In this document: positions 25,936 through 38,058 of the stretch, piece by piece
Layout of the letters: each line of letters begins with the position of its first letter
How positions within the stretch are numbered: the first letter of the stretch is position 1
From: Rosa chinensis
Lineage: Eukaryota > Streptophyta > Magnoliopsida > Rosales > Rosaceae
Direction: 5' to 3'
Assembly (NCBI RefSeq): GCF_002994745.2
Contig: NC_037092.1
Span: 67,679,823 to 67,743,822, forward strand
Length of the DNA stretch: 64,000 bases
Translations under genes and position numbers: made by a program
Notes under the pieces: model-generated
Told to the model about the DNA's origin: nothing
Seen by the model: only the letters and a program-made list of their open reading frames with translations
The model's database searches: none

Positions 25936-26571
25936 TTTCTATTAGGGTAAAAAATACAAACAGTACCCAAACTATGGTCGACTCCGAATTTCTGTACCCA
26001 AGTTTTCAAAACTATCACTTTGGTACCTGAAGTTCAGACCCTGACCCAACTTTAGTACCTAGAACACTGTTGGCCGTTACGGAGTTAGTCAACTGTCAAA
26101 CTTTGAGGGGTATTCTCGTCCTTTCACCAGATTTCTTCTTCTTCCTCAAACTCTCTTCATTTTCTTCTTCCTCCCAACTCTCCCATCATCTTGGGCACGG
26201 GTGGGCTGCGCAGGGGCGGGGCGCTGGGTGGGCTGCGCAAGCGTGGGACGCGGGTACATATGTTGGGTCGAGCTAGATAACTTGGGTACCATTGTGATAG
26301 TTTTTGAAAATTTGGGTACAGAAATTCAGAGTCGGTCATAGGTTGGGTACTATTTGTATTTTTTTCCCTAGAGGTAAAGACAGAGGGTCAGTTTTACCCC
26401 TAAGAAAATGCCACGTGGCATGATAGTTAATGCCGTCCATGACGGCAGGTACGAATGTTGGGTCGGGTGGGATATTTGGGGTACCATTGTGATAGTTTCG
26501 GAAGCTTTGATATAGAAATTCAGAGTGGCCCATAAGTTGGGTACTGTTTGTAATTTTTTCCCTTTCTATTA
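25936..26571. mobile_element. MULE-like MITE, 618 bp, 9-bp TSD
   Basis: The element is 25945-26562. Terminal inverted repeats of about 80 bp start GGGTAAAAAATAC / GGGAAAAAATTAC and share AACAGTACCCAA and AACTATCAC. The perfect 9-bp TSD TTTCTATTA flanks it. An additional copy of the right terminus is inside (about 26280-26370), so the element is either a tandem or one MITE inserted in another. It lies in the left arm of the MITE at 25885-27745. Confidence 0.85.
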
Positions 26572-27560
26572 CTTTAATTCAATTTTTTTTATATAAATTA
26601 CCCTAACTACCCTCCCCTATAAATATGTTTTTTTTTTCTTTTTTCTTTTTTCTATTTGGCAATTCAATCATGAATCAAACATCATTATAAAATAAATCAA
26701 ATTTTTTTACCTATAAATGAAGGAAAAATAATACATTTATTAAGTGGAATGACCTGTATTATTAGACAAAGAATATACTTCTCAAGTCTTCACCCAACTG
26801 AATCCAAAGTCTAAAGTTTGTCCTCATACTTTGCAAAGTACGAAACTCAATGCTTGTTTGTTTTTGACTCTTAATCCAGGTACATCATCCTCAAATAAAA
26901 TTTTAAAAAAATGGAATCAGCATTTTATCCACTTTAGCGGTTCAGCCATAATCTTCCACACTATAGTTGATGATGTACACAAAATTTGGAGATGCTCTAC
27001 ATAATATTGAATGCAATGAGTTGCAATCTTCATGTGGAGACAAAATTATGTTCTACTAGCATAATATAGTAGAATAAATCATGTTTATAATCAAAAGGCC
27101 ATCATTATTAGGCTGTCGTAAAGTTCTATAGTTGCTCAATAGATTCAAATAAACCAAATAATTTCAGTTAGAATCTTACTAGCAGGAATAATAGATTCAA
27201 AGAAGCTTGAATGATCACTGAACTCATATTTTTTTTTTCATGTCTCCATTGCAAATCAAATGTAAAATTTTCACAAAAGATGGGTCTAAAGTTTCTTGTT
27301 TTACCATGATTAAACTTCAAAACATCATATTAGAGAGATAGAATGATTATGCTAGAGAAGTTTTTGATGAAAAAGAAAATAGGGAATCGAAAAGAGTTTT
27401 GAAGTCTTCTGTGTCTGCGGAAAATAAAGGCTTAGGATTTGAGGATGATTGACTTGCCAAATAGAAAAAAGAAACATAATTATAAGGAAGGGTAGTTAGG
27501 GTAATTTTTAAAAGAAAATTGAATTAAAGTAATAGAAAAATAGAGGGGGTGTGTGAATAG

Positions 27561-27725
27561 AGGAAAAGGGTGTGTGTGTGTGTGTTTTTTTTTTTTTTCT
27601 ATAATTGATTATAAGAGGATCAAAGGGTTTCACTCCTGCCCCCATGGTGACTCGAACCCATAACTTCGTACATAGGTAGTGGATGCTCTAACCACTGAAC
27701 TAACACCACTTCGTCAAGGAAAAGG
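27561..27725 (-). mobile_element. tRNA-derived SINE
   Basis: The minus strand from 27716 to 27570 reads like a tRNA-related SINE. It has an A-box-like TAGTTCAGTGGTTAGAGC, a B-box GGTTCGAGTC about 30 bases on, then a short body and an A-tract followed by CA repeats (the T and TG runs at 27571-27598 on +). The 9-bp repeat AGGAAAAGG flanks it (27561-27569 and 27717-27725). Confidence 0.8.
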
Positions 27726-27929
27726 CTGTGTGAATAGCACCACCCTATATGTGTGTGTGTGTGTGTGTGCGTATTTTCGCCAAATGATAATATAAAATCA
27801 TGTGCATGTTTTGAACTCAATCCAAAAAAAAAAAGTGTTTTGATTAAATAAATTAAATAAAAGTATTAAATTTTTATTCTTACATAAATTTTTGAAATAC
27901 AAAAATTATTTGTATGGAAAGGAATAGGA

Positions 27930-28025
27930 AACTGGGCCGCATGGTGTGTCAGAAGAAAAGAAGCGAAGACTCGAACCTAGGTTGTTAGGTAGATAGAGTA
28001 CCTGGGCTACCGCTGGTGCGAGATG
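27930..28025 (-). mobile_element. Possible second tRNA-derived SINE remnant
   Basis: The minus strand shows GGTAGCCCAGGTACTC (A-box-like) and a B-box GGTTCGAGTCT about 30 bases downstream. No clear tail or flanking repeat was found. A degraded SINE is the best reading. Confidence 0.4.
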
Positions 28026-28063
28026 ATTTGATGTTCTTTGTCAGCAAAAATTATATATATCCA

Positions 28064-28743
28064 TATATGGTAGGGAAAATATCACTAATGGTCACTGAGT
28101 TATGACTTATTCGACACTTAACTCACTGTATTTTCAACAATATCACTTAACTCACTCAGTTTTACATCATTCTTTCACTTAACTCACTGCCGTTAATTCT
28201 ACCGTTAGAAGCCATTAAATTGAGGGTATATTTGTCAAAACACTTAAAAATCATTTTTAACTTTAAAAAAAACTACATTTATTAGACTTTTTTTCAATTT
28301 TTTTAAATTTCTGAAATTTCTAATAAAAAATGATTTTTTTAACTTAAATATAATTTGAAAAAAAAATTTATCTTTTTTTTTTAAAAAAAAAGGTTAGAAA
28401 TGCTTTTTTTTTTAGTGTTTAGACAAATATACCCCCAATTTACATTTATTAGACTTTTTTAAATTTCAGAGATTTCTAATAAAAAATGATTTTTTTAACT
28501 TAAATATAATTTGAAAAAAATTGTCTTTTTTTTAAAAAAAAAATTATAAATGCATTTTTTTAGTGTTTAGACAAATATACCCTCAATTTTAATAGCTTTT
28601 AACAGCAGAATTAACGACAGTGAGTTAAGTGAAAGACGGATTTAAAACTGAGTGAGTTAAGTGATATTGTTGAAAATATAGTGAGTTAAGTGTCGAATAA
28701 GTCATAACTCAGTGACCATTGGTGATGTTTTCCCTATATAGTA
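28064..28743. mobile_element. MULE-like MITE, 662 bp, long inverted repeat
   Basis: The element is 28073-28734. Its ends start GGGAAAATATCACTAATGG and GGGAAAACATCACCAATGG, and the inverted repeat continues for about 170 bp (repeated GAGTTAAGTG phrases). The 9-bp flanks TATATGGTA and TATATAGTA differ at one base. The A/T-rich middle has an internal direct repeat of about 169 bp (starting near 28274 and 28443). Confidence 0.85.
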
Positions 28744-28801
28744 TGATATATACATAATTAAACCTTAGAGGCCCCTTGAGACGGGTGGCCTGAGACGGCT
28801 G

Positions 28802-29375
28802 CCTCAGGCCAGGGGCGGACCTGTTATCAGGCCCGACGGGGTCCAGACCCCCCCCAGCCTTTTTCACTTAGCTCTTAATTATGCTTAAGCTTTATAATGA
28901 AAACAGTAAAAGTTGAGTTTGCTAAGGAAAATCTGCTACTGGACCCCCCTCCCTCCCCAAGCTCTTTAACAACTCAGGTGAGTACTGATAAAAATAGTAG
29001 TAGTATTTGATTGATTGACCATAGGAGTATTTTGGATTATGATAAATAACATAACCATAAATAAATATACAGAAATAAAGGATGATTAGTGATTAATTCT
29101 TTTTTTTTTTCCTTATTTGCTGATCGTCAAATTAGTTTTGATACTTGGTTGATTAAAAGTCATCTTATCTTCATTTATTGAGCTATTCATTCGATTTATC
29201 ATTGGTTTAGTTTTAATTATTGGCTTATGAATTATATACTACATAATTTATTAAATTATTGTTATAGTTGTATTTATTTACAAACAAATTTTTTATAATA
29301 ATTTATTTCTGATAATTTATACTTCTATCTGGACCCCCCTAAGGTTTAAATCCTGGTTCCGCCCCTGCCTCAGGC
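28802..29375. mobile_element. hAT-like element (inner), 558 bp
   Basis: The element is 28810-29367. It has terminal repeats CAGGGGCGGACCTG and, as the right complement, CAGGGGCGGAACCAGG. A perfect 8-bp TSD, CCTCAGGC, flanks it (28802-28809 and 29368-29375). The target is the right terminal region of the outer hAT. No coding capacity is visible; it is non-autonomous. Confidence 0.88.
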
Positions 29376-29466
29376 GGCAGCCCTCAGGGTCGGCCGTGCC
29401 TACATTATCTGTCTCTGATGAACTAATATCGCCTAATTCCTTATTCTTTAAAAATAAATAAATAAT

Positions 29467-32400
29467 AACGCGTGTGTTGAAATTGACTAGGTAGAATATT
29501 TTCTCTGCCTTCTTTACAAATTTAGACAATAAATTCAACCAACTGATATACAAAGGCCTTAGAAACAACTGAGCACACAAATTCACAGGGATCCATCCTA
29601 GAAATCAGATCAGAGTTCTTCAGCTCATTAAATCAATCATTAGACCTTGATTGACTAACCAACAAAAATGCATATACAAAGTCAATGAGATACTGAGTTC
29701 CTAATTATTTTTGTTTTTTGAATTATTCAAGTAGTGCAATATCACATCTGGGCTTGAGGATAATAATATTAACCAACTTGGTTTACAGAATCACTATCAT
29801 GGATTCATGGTAGTGGGGAAACTGTTCTAATTTCTTGTTGACCCCATTTGACAAACACACATGCCCAATTTCGTTATCAATCTAGAAGAAAATACCCCAC
29901 CTACATATACTTTCCAAATGTCCACCATAGGAAGGAATAAGAGCACAGTTGCCTACTAGGATTGTAGGCATGCATGATTTCGATTTCATAGCCTAGCAAA
30001 ATTAATTGGGATGGTGAAGATGCTTTTCTTTTCGGAAAAAAAAAAAACAAAACAAAGTAGTAAAGATGAAGAAAAAAGTGAACATGAGTACGACTTATTG
30101 TTATATGATGAATCTTATTTGAGTTCAATTGAAATTCAAAAAAGAATAATTTAGAATATCCGTATAATCTCTCAAATATTTTTTGATGCTCGAATGCTCA
30201 CTGAAATTTGTTTATCTGTAGAAGACTGCTGAATAAACCAATAATTAAACAAACAAAACAATTAAAAGGGGTAAGATTAGATTAGCGATTGGGAGCCGGA
30301 GTTGTGAATCATGCAAATTTTTTTTTGCCACATCATCTGGATATAAAGAAAGAGCCAGTCATCCATATGTGAGCCTTCTTAAGCGTGCGAAATAAACGAA
30401 ATTCAGACCGAACAGACTTAAACAAAAGAAACGTAGTCTCATTATCTGATAAACAACTTCGGGAAGTTTAACACGTACTGGGCACATTAGAACCGAATCA
30501 ACCGATCAAGACGCATGAAGCCCCCTCATGTTTGAGGCCACCATGTGCATCAACATTTGCAAAGTGCAAAATCATTATACAATTTGAGTATGGCACGTAC
30601 TAAATATGCAAGTAATAATAGTAGAGAAGGAAAACGATGCATGAAAGCGCCCCATGGGGACAAGGTACATCACCAAGTTGGTAGAATAGCACAGTACGTA
30701 ACACAATTCCGTTGTTATGTTACGCAACGGCAGTGCACAAAGTCCTGCAAATCACTATAGCTTTCTTGGACAGCAACAGAGGATGCAATTTAGTTCGATC
30801 CGATTGGCTGGAATCGGGTTCCAACTTAGTTGTCGACCAACCGAGTCCCGAAACGTTTCGTTGGACCAGTTAGTTACTCTGCGCACTAGTATGTGCAGCA
30901 GCAGATCGATCTAAAGGTCTTGGAGGCAATTGATTTGGGGTGACTGAGTTTGTTCTCTGACAAATCACAAGATACTCATCATACTCGTAGTCCTCCTTTT
31001 TGAAGTGATATAGATGATTCTCATGGACCTACAGATGCTAATTGTATATGGAAGAAGATGCTGAGGAGGTCCCCTACTCGGGGTCAATGTACATCTTCAT
31101 TGATCGTGTGAAAGTTTTCAGAGTCTGCATCATCGCTAAGGATTCAGAGTCAAGCATATGCTTTTAGGCCCCAGATTGGTTTCAAGAGCATAGATGGGAA
31201 ACCAAAATTAGGCAAACTCATGCATCCACTTCGTCTTCAGTGGGGATTAGTGGTTAATGAAACTGGAATCAGTGGAATGTATATTTATTGTTGATTCATT
31301 GTTGTTTGTTCAGAGCCTAACCTTTTGAGTTTAATGATTCTCAAACATGGTAAAATTACAAGAGAAGTCCACAAATTTTCTGAATATATTTGAACTTTAC
31401 CCCCACCACCCTTTTAGCCTCCTTCATTTTTAGTTTTTTTTACCAACAAAAGAAGAAGAGGGAGGGTCAAAGTCTACAATAAAACTATATCTAGTACTTT
31501 AGTTAGTGTTATTTTCTGCAAACACATTCTCATGAGGACTTTCTTGTATAAGAAATTGACCTCTCCATGGAGAGTATTGCTTCTGAAAACTTCTTCCTTC
31601 GCAGAGGTCCTATTATCTGATATGACAGTCACCCCTATACTCGGAAAAACTACAGAAAGAAGTCCAAATTTTTTCTAAAAGCACTTCTCACTTTGAGAAA
31701 TGGGTTCCATGTATATTTTATATATAAAAAAAATCCTACTTAAGTTTGCAGACACATATTAGGCATCAAAATAATTTGAAAAAAAAAAATCAGGAAGTAA
31801 TAATAATGTTATTGTAATGATGATGATAATTAGAAGCAAGACAATGGCACTTTCAATCATGCTTAAGATCCTAACCCTATATATAATCCTTCCTAACAAG
31901 AGGGTTGGCCGGTATGTCTCTACATCGATCCCTCATTATATATATGACTAGCTGTAACCTATGGATTATATATAATCATCATAATCTAGTTATTTTCAAT
32001 TTCATTCATAAGATTGGGATTAATTCTGAATGCTGCTCACATGGAGATGTATAAATATACTATCTTTCTCACTTCTTTTTAGCTCTCATGTGGATCTAAG
32101 TGCTGGTAGGGTCAAATTTTTCATTTGGTTTGGAAATGCAAGTAGGGTAAGATTTTGATGAGATCTCTGGCTGGTAATGTCTTGGAATAAACTGGTAGAG
32201 AAGAAGTACAGAGGTTCTAGCTCCAGGACCACCTCAAAGACTCAAAGTGCAATTATTTGATAAAAAAAAAAAGACTCAAAGTGCACAACTCTTGCTAGTT
32301 GATTTGCTACAGAAAGCCACTATATATATATTGGTTCATTTTTACAGAATGATTAGAAAATATTGCAGAATATTTCAACAAAGAAAACCTAGTCCCTCTA

Positions 32401-32655
32401 AAGCACAGGTCTAAGTAAAATATCTAAATCTTCAGGCACCAACCTCTAAAGTGAAAGATCATTAAGTTCGGCCAAAAGAACTCTTTGTCAACTATAGAGA
32501 AGAAAGATGGAGACAAATATAAACTAGTATATTAATGCAAGGCTAAGCCACTAAAACATCTTAAATAGAAGAATACACGTACATTTCCCAGGAAGAGTGG
32601 AGTTGGATATATTATTATGCCAACACTCTACAATGCACCGGTGTGTTACATTGTA
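29467..32655. other. Intergenic, no gene recognised
   Basis: No supported gene lies in this 3.2-kb stretch. ORFs at 30545-30914 are short and unrelated to any family I know. A 15-bp direct repeat around 32236-32285 flanks a tiny A-tailed insertion (listed separately). Confidence 0.6.
32236..32285 (+). repeat. Micro-insertion with A-tail between direct repeats
   Basis: The sequence AAGACTCAAAGTGCA occurs at 32237-32251 and 32271-32285. Between the copies is ATTATTTGAT followed by a run of A. This looks like a target duplication around an extremely 5'-truncated retroposon tail of about 19 bases. Confidence 0.6.
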
Positions 32656-32660
32656 CATAT

Positions 32661-32863
32661 TGTTTTAGGATATTGAAAGCAAAGAGAGAATTGATGAGAG
32701 AATTGTATCACTTTTATTGATAATAGGAACCCTATATATAGAGATTACAAAGTACATAATTTTGAAGTACAAGAATTCCTAATCTAACTTGAAGTACAAA
32801 TTCTCTCATATTACAACTATATATAGAACTAATCGGCACTCCGAAAATCAACATTCTTCAACA
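32661..32863 (-). repeat. 3' LTR of copia element 2
   Basis: This 203-bp LTR is followed on the + strand by CTCCCACTTG, the complement of the polypurine tract. Confidence 0.9.
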
Positions 32864-33066
32864 CTCCCACTTGTGCCACTCAAACTTGGTGATGACGCTT
32901 TGATCGTTGCCTCGTTAAAAATCTTGCTCGAGTAATAAAAACCCTATGGGACAAAAACAATCTCGAGGAGGAGAAAAAGTGTACAACACGTCCTTCACTC
33001 TTCGAGATCGAACATGTAGACATCATACATCCCCCTGATGTCGACATCTCCCCTTGATTACCACAA

Positions 33067-36000
33067 TCATGGGAGTTCGGATAACTTTCTTAATCCAATG
33101 CTCTTCAAATGTTTCTCGAATGTGGATTTAGGTAACGATTTAGTAAATAAATCCGCTACATTATCGTATAATCGGATTTGATTTACTTCAATTTTTAGAA
33201 GTGGTTGTTTTTGCTGATTATAAAATAACTTAGGCGATATTTGCTTGGTGTTGTCGGCCTTGATGAAACCTAACTTCATTTGTCCAATACAAGCTGCATT
33301 ATCCTCATAAATTCATGTAGGTTCATATGTGGTAGACTTTAAACCACAAGTTTCTCGAATATGTCTAATTACATATCTTAGCCATATGCATTCATGCATA
33401 GCTTCATGTAGAGCAATAATCTCTGCATGATTCAAGAAAGCAGCAACAAGGGTATGTTTTGTAGACCTCCAAGATATCACATTGATTCCCATTATAAAGA
33501 TATAACCCATTTGGGAGTAACCTTTGTGAGGGTCAGAGAGATACCCTGCATCAGCAAAACCCATCAAAACATCACCATCGTTTTGATGTAAGAGAGGAGG
33601 GTGAGGCCAGCTACCCTTGGTGGCGATGACGGCGCCGGCGGCGACAATATTGCCGGTCACGGCGGTATGGACGGTGGCGCCATGCCTAATAGGGTCCAAT
33701 CCTATTCTTCCGTCATTCCTTTTTTCTCTGTAGGGATAAAATAAGCTCATATCAATCGTACCTTTCAAGTATCAAAAGATTGTCTTTACACTAGTCCAAT
33801 GGAGGCGTGTTAGCACAGACGTATGTCTAGCTAATAAGTTCACTGCGAATGAGATGTCCGGTCTTGTACATTAAGCTAAGTACAATAATGCTCATGTTGC
33901 ACTTAGATAGGGCACTTTGGCTTCTAATAATTCTTCGTCCTCATCCTTTGGACGAAATGGATCTCTTCCGGGCTAAAGACTACGCCAATCATAGTAGTAC
34001 TTACAGGCTTTGTTTTAGCTTCATTAAAGTGCCTTAGTAATTTCTAAGTATATGCAGACTGATGGATCAAAATCCCATCACTACGGAGCTCGAGTTTTAA
34101 ACCAAGACAAAACTATGTTTTCCCAAGGTCTTTCATATCAAATTCGGATTTCAAGTACTTAGCAGTTTCATTTAACTCATCTAGAGTTCCAATTAGGTTC
34201 ATGTCATCAATATAAAATGCTACAATTGCAAATCCTAAACTTGTCCTTTTAATGAACACGCATGAGCATACTTTATTGTTGACACATCTCTTCCCAATCA
34301 AGTAGTCACTTAGATGGTTATACCACATCTGTCCGGATTGTTATAATTCATATAGTGAACGTTTTAATCTTACAGAAAACATGGTCACTTAGATGGTTAT
34401 ACCACATCTGTCCGGATTGTTATAATTCATATAGTGAACGTTTTAATCTTACAGAAAACATGCTCCGTGGTTTAGAGCCACTTGATTTGGGTAATTAAAA
34501 TCCATCTGGAACCTTCATATATATCTCTGAATCTAGATCCCCATATAGATATGTTGTAACCACATCCATAAGCTACATGTTAAGTTTTTCAGAAAGTACC
34601 AAACTGACAAGGTAGCATAACGTTATGACGTCCATTACGGGAGAATATGTCTCCTCGTAGTCGATTTCAGGGTGTTTTGAGAAACCTTGTACCACAAGGC
34701 GGGCTTTGTATCTAACAACCTCATTTTTTCTCATTACTCTTTCTAACAAAGACCCATTTATGTCCAACAGGCTTTACACTTGGGGGTGTCAGCGTTACCA
34801 GCCCAAATACCTGTCTCTTTGCTAGTGAATCCAATTCAGCCTGGATCCCTTCTTTCTATTTAGGCCAATCTGCTCTTCGTTTACATTCTTCAAATGAGCG
34901 AGGTTCGATATCATCATACTCTATAATTCCTTTTGCAACAGAATATGCAAAGGCATCATCAATAGAAATAGAGTTTATGTTCATCGTCTCATGTACAATA
35001 GTGTAATTCATGGACAACTCTCTATTCTCTAGAATTGGTTCTGACATTAGAGCGTCCCCTAATGATGTCTCTTGGACATAACCATAATCCGGAATATTCT
35101 CATGAGATGGATTATTTATATCGATGATTAATGGATTATTTTGTGCCAAACTCGCTTTCTTTCTTAGGCGAGAATTCATCGATCATTTGGGCTTCCCGTG
35201 TTTCCTTGTAGGGAGCCCAGCCTAAGCCGCAGTGCCATCACCATTGTGGGCAGCGGCGCCGTGCCCAATAACACTAGGGACCGCGCCATGTCCTCTATTT
35301 TTAAGGACTTCAATCCTTGCAGTCACATTTGCAGCAGGTATGTGTGATCTTGTCACTTTAGTGATATCAGAAAATGCATCAGGCATCGAATATGCTACAT
35401 TCTGAAGATCGAGAATTCTCCGCACTTCAATTTCGGACTGTGCTGTTCGGGGATCAAGATGAGACAAAGTGGGGACAGACCACCACAATTCATGTCGTTC
35501 CTGTTGAACATTTGTGTTATTATCTCCCCCTAACGACAGGAAGACTGTCTCATCAAAGTGACGATCCGTAAATTTAGAGGTAAAGAGATCGCCTGTCAAG
35601 GGCTCTAAATAGCGGATAATTGTTGGAAAGTCATATCCAACATAAATGTTCAATCGTCTTTGAGGACCCATTTTGGTGCGTTGTGGTAGCGCAATTGGCA
35701 CATAAACTAGACACCCAAAAATGCATAAATGTGAGACATCAAGCTCATACCTAGTCACCATCTAGGATGCAAAAAAGGGTTGAGTGGCAGTGAGCCTTAA
35801 ACAAATAAGCACAACTGCATGCAATATTGCATAGCCCCAAGTAGAAACAGGGAGATTGAAGCGTATAACCAATGCTCTAGCGACCATTTGAAGTTTTTTA
35901 ATGGCAGTTTCTGCGAGACAATTTTGGGTGTGGACGTGAGGAACTGGATGTTTAACTTCAATCCCAATGGACATGGAATAATCATCAAAAGTTTTTGTTA

Positions 36001-37114
36001 TAAACTCTCCAGCATTGTCAAGACATATTGACTTAATAGGATGATCAGGGTGGTGAGCCCTTAACTTAATGATTTGTACTAGGAGTTTAGCAAATGCAGC
36101 GTTTCTTGTGGACAAAAGCATGACATGTGACCAGCGTGTCAATGCATCAACTAACACCATAAAATATCTAAATGATCTGCAAGGTAGTTGAACAGATCCA
36201 CAAATATCACCTTGGATTCTTTGCAAGAATGAAATATTTTCTTTAGTGTCCTTTGCATAGAATGGTCTCGATCCTAATTTTGTTAAAGAGCAGGCTTTGC
36301 AGAACAAAAGATGGGCATTAGAAGCAACCAATGATGATTTTGGTTGAGCCATGAAGTCACAATTGATTGTAGAAGTAAAAGAAGGAGATGATTTAGAGTG
36401 CATGGTGTCAATGCCATGTGGTGGCCGCAAGGGGTAGGCGGCACCGACCATATGTGGCCGGTAATGCACAGTCATGGCGTCGTGAGGCGCAGGTGCAGCT
36501 CCACGAACCAATTTTTAGTTCTTACTTCTCTTCATTCTGAAGAATGGATGTCCGTTTAAAGTCTTTAATATACAGATCATCATGTCACGACCTGGGTATC
36601 CCAAACGGTCATGCCAAAGCCTATATGTATCGGAATCCTATAAGCCATCTCTCATGACATGGTTTGATTCAATGATTCGAATAGTGGTTGCATACAACCC
36701 ATTAGATCGACACATAAGTTTCTCTAATACTCGTTTATGTCTATAATCATTAGAGGTGATGCAAATGAATTCTTGTCCATTCTCACAATGTGTTTCCACA
36801 TGAAAACCAAAACCATTAGCTCTTATATCTTTAAAGCTCAAAATGGTTCTTCCGGCCCTAGGAGCTTCGAGAGCTTCAGTCACATTAATGATTGTGCCAT
36901 TTGGCAACAAGAATTGGGCTGGTCCTCAACCATGAATTAATTTAGATGACCCTGCCATCGTAGTCACTGAAGATCGAGTAGGCATCATCTCAAGAAATAA
37001 CTGCCTATTTCGAAGTATGGTGTGCGTAGTAGCACTATCCATGAGGCATTCTAGCTCTCTGGGAAACATACTTGAATGAATAAAGTTCGAATCAAAATAG
37101 ACACTTTTTTTCAA
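33067..37114 (-). pseudogene. copia pol of element 2, broken
   Basis: Protease/pre-integrase: 36638-37114, with DSATTHTIL in place of the usual DSGTTH, so the catalytic glycine is lost. Integrase: 35762-36511 (ALTRWSHVM, LDNAGEF, NCLAETAIK). Then 35222-35761 and linker 34856-35179. RT: 34113-34767, with YIDDMNLIG at the active site. RNase H: 33067-33768 (ADLFTKSLP). Stops, frameshifts and a 79-bp tandem duplication (34305-34462) in the RT make it inactive. Confidence 0.88.
34305..34462. repeat. 79-bp tandem duplication in copia 2 RT
   Basis: Two adjacent copies, 34305-34383 and 34384-34462, begin GTCACTTAGATGG and end AGAAAACATG. As 79 is not a multiple of three, it shifts the RT frame. Confidence 0.95.
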
Positions 37115-37856
37115 TGAAATCCAATGATTACATCAAAATTTCTAATCCAAATAATTATAATCAATATTCGACTAATGGTTGTTACTCAATCCTTTTGGTA
37201 ACTCCAATTGAGCATAACCAGGAAAGTAAGAGGAGATGTCGTTGGAGCAAAGCTCGCTTAAGTACCATTTATCTCAACTATTTTCCTAGACATCACACTT
37301 AAATGGATGAGCCTAGTTGTGAAAGAGTTATAACTGTCTTTGTTGATAGTTTCCAAATTTTAGATTTGGATTGAAAACAATGACGTTTGTATGGTTAAGT
37401 TTTGATGCTCATGAACTCTCTTAGTCCGTAGCTTACGAACACTCTTAGTCCATAATATTTTGATGCTCATGAATGCTCTTAGTTCGTAGTTTATGCACAC
37501 TCTTAGTTCGTATAGCGTGAATCCCCACCATTTCGCTTTTATAGAATCGAACCCACATTATAGAAAGGTGGGATGTAGAAGAAGGGAGGTTGCAAGTCCC
37601 CGAAGAAAAGAAATAGAATTAAAGAACAGAAAGCAAGAACTTGAATTAAAAACTTACTTGGATTTCGTTTCTTGTTCTTGAACTCAAAGATGATGGCACA
37701 TGGGTGCGTAGGAGGAGGAGAGCTTGCGGCGATGGAGGTGGTGCACGGCAAATGATGGTGTGCACAGGTATCTAGGGTTTTGTGTTGCGTAGCAGGATGC
37801 TTTGCAAAAAAAAAATTTGGCTTCTGATTTCAGGGTTAGGGCTCGTGCTGATAACG

Positions 37857-38053
37857 TGTTTTAGGATATTGAAAGCAAAGAGAGAATTAGTGTGAGAATT
37901 GCATCATTTTCATTGATAATAGGAGCCCTATATATACAGGGTTCTTGAAGTACATGGATTCTTAATCTAACTTGAAGTAGGAATTCTCTCCTATTACAGC
38001 TATAAAACTAATCCTAGTTTGATAGGCACACTGAAAATCAACATTTTTCAACA
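37857..38053 (-). repeat. 5' LTR of copia element 2
   Basis: This 197-bp LTR is preceded on + by GCTCGTGCTGATAACG. The equivalent primer-binding-side sequence is at the same place in element 1. Confidence 0.9.
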
Positions 38054-38058
38054 CATAT

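Larger units (their letters stand above)
25876..27754. mobile_element. MULE-like MITE inside the hAT, long TIRs
   Basis: The element is 25885-27745. The TIR begins G(T/G)GTGGTGCTATTCACAC and continues for about 150 bp through a shared block (TTACCCTAACTACCCT near 26600 and its complement near 27493). The flanks TATATGTGT (25876-25884 and 27746-27754) match as a 9-bp TSD, but they lie in low-complexity TG/TA sequence. It was later hit by the 618-bp element at 25945-26562 and the SINE at 27570-27716. Confidence 0.7.
25780..29406. mobile_element. hAT-superfamily element (outer), with nested insertions
   Basis: The element is 25788-29398 (3611 bp including inserts). Its ends form an imperfect 16-bp inverted repeat (CAGGGCCGGTCCTGAG on the left, CACGGCCGACCCTGAG as the right complement). 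A further shared block GACCTGAGGCG / GCCGCCTGAGG follows. A perfect 8-bp TSD, CCTACATT, flanks it (25780-25787 and 29399-29406), the length typical of hAT. I see no transposase sequence. It interrupts the 3' UTR of the LINE. Confidence 0.88.
32656..38058 (-). mobile_element. Ty1/copia LTR retrotransposon 2, gag-less
   Basis: The element is 32661-38053 on the minus strand. LTRs are 203 bp (32661-32863) and 197 bp (37857-38053), TGTTGAA...CTAAAACA on that strand. The perfect 5-bp TSD CATAT flanks it (32656-32660 and 38054-38058). The internal pol matches copia element 1 block by block (for example PDAFSDITKVTRSHIPA). Only about 740 bp separate protease and the 5' LTR, so gag is missing. The LTRs differ at many positions, so this insertion is older than element 1. 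Confidence 0.93.

Noticed and set aside
27650..27710. tRNA gene
   Set aside because: A- and B-boxes are present, but there is no cloverleaf or acceptor stem, and a SINE body, tail and TSD explain it.
30545..30914. Two overlapping + strand ORFs
   Set aside because: They have no known motif, no paralogue in the window and no supporting context.
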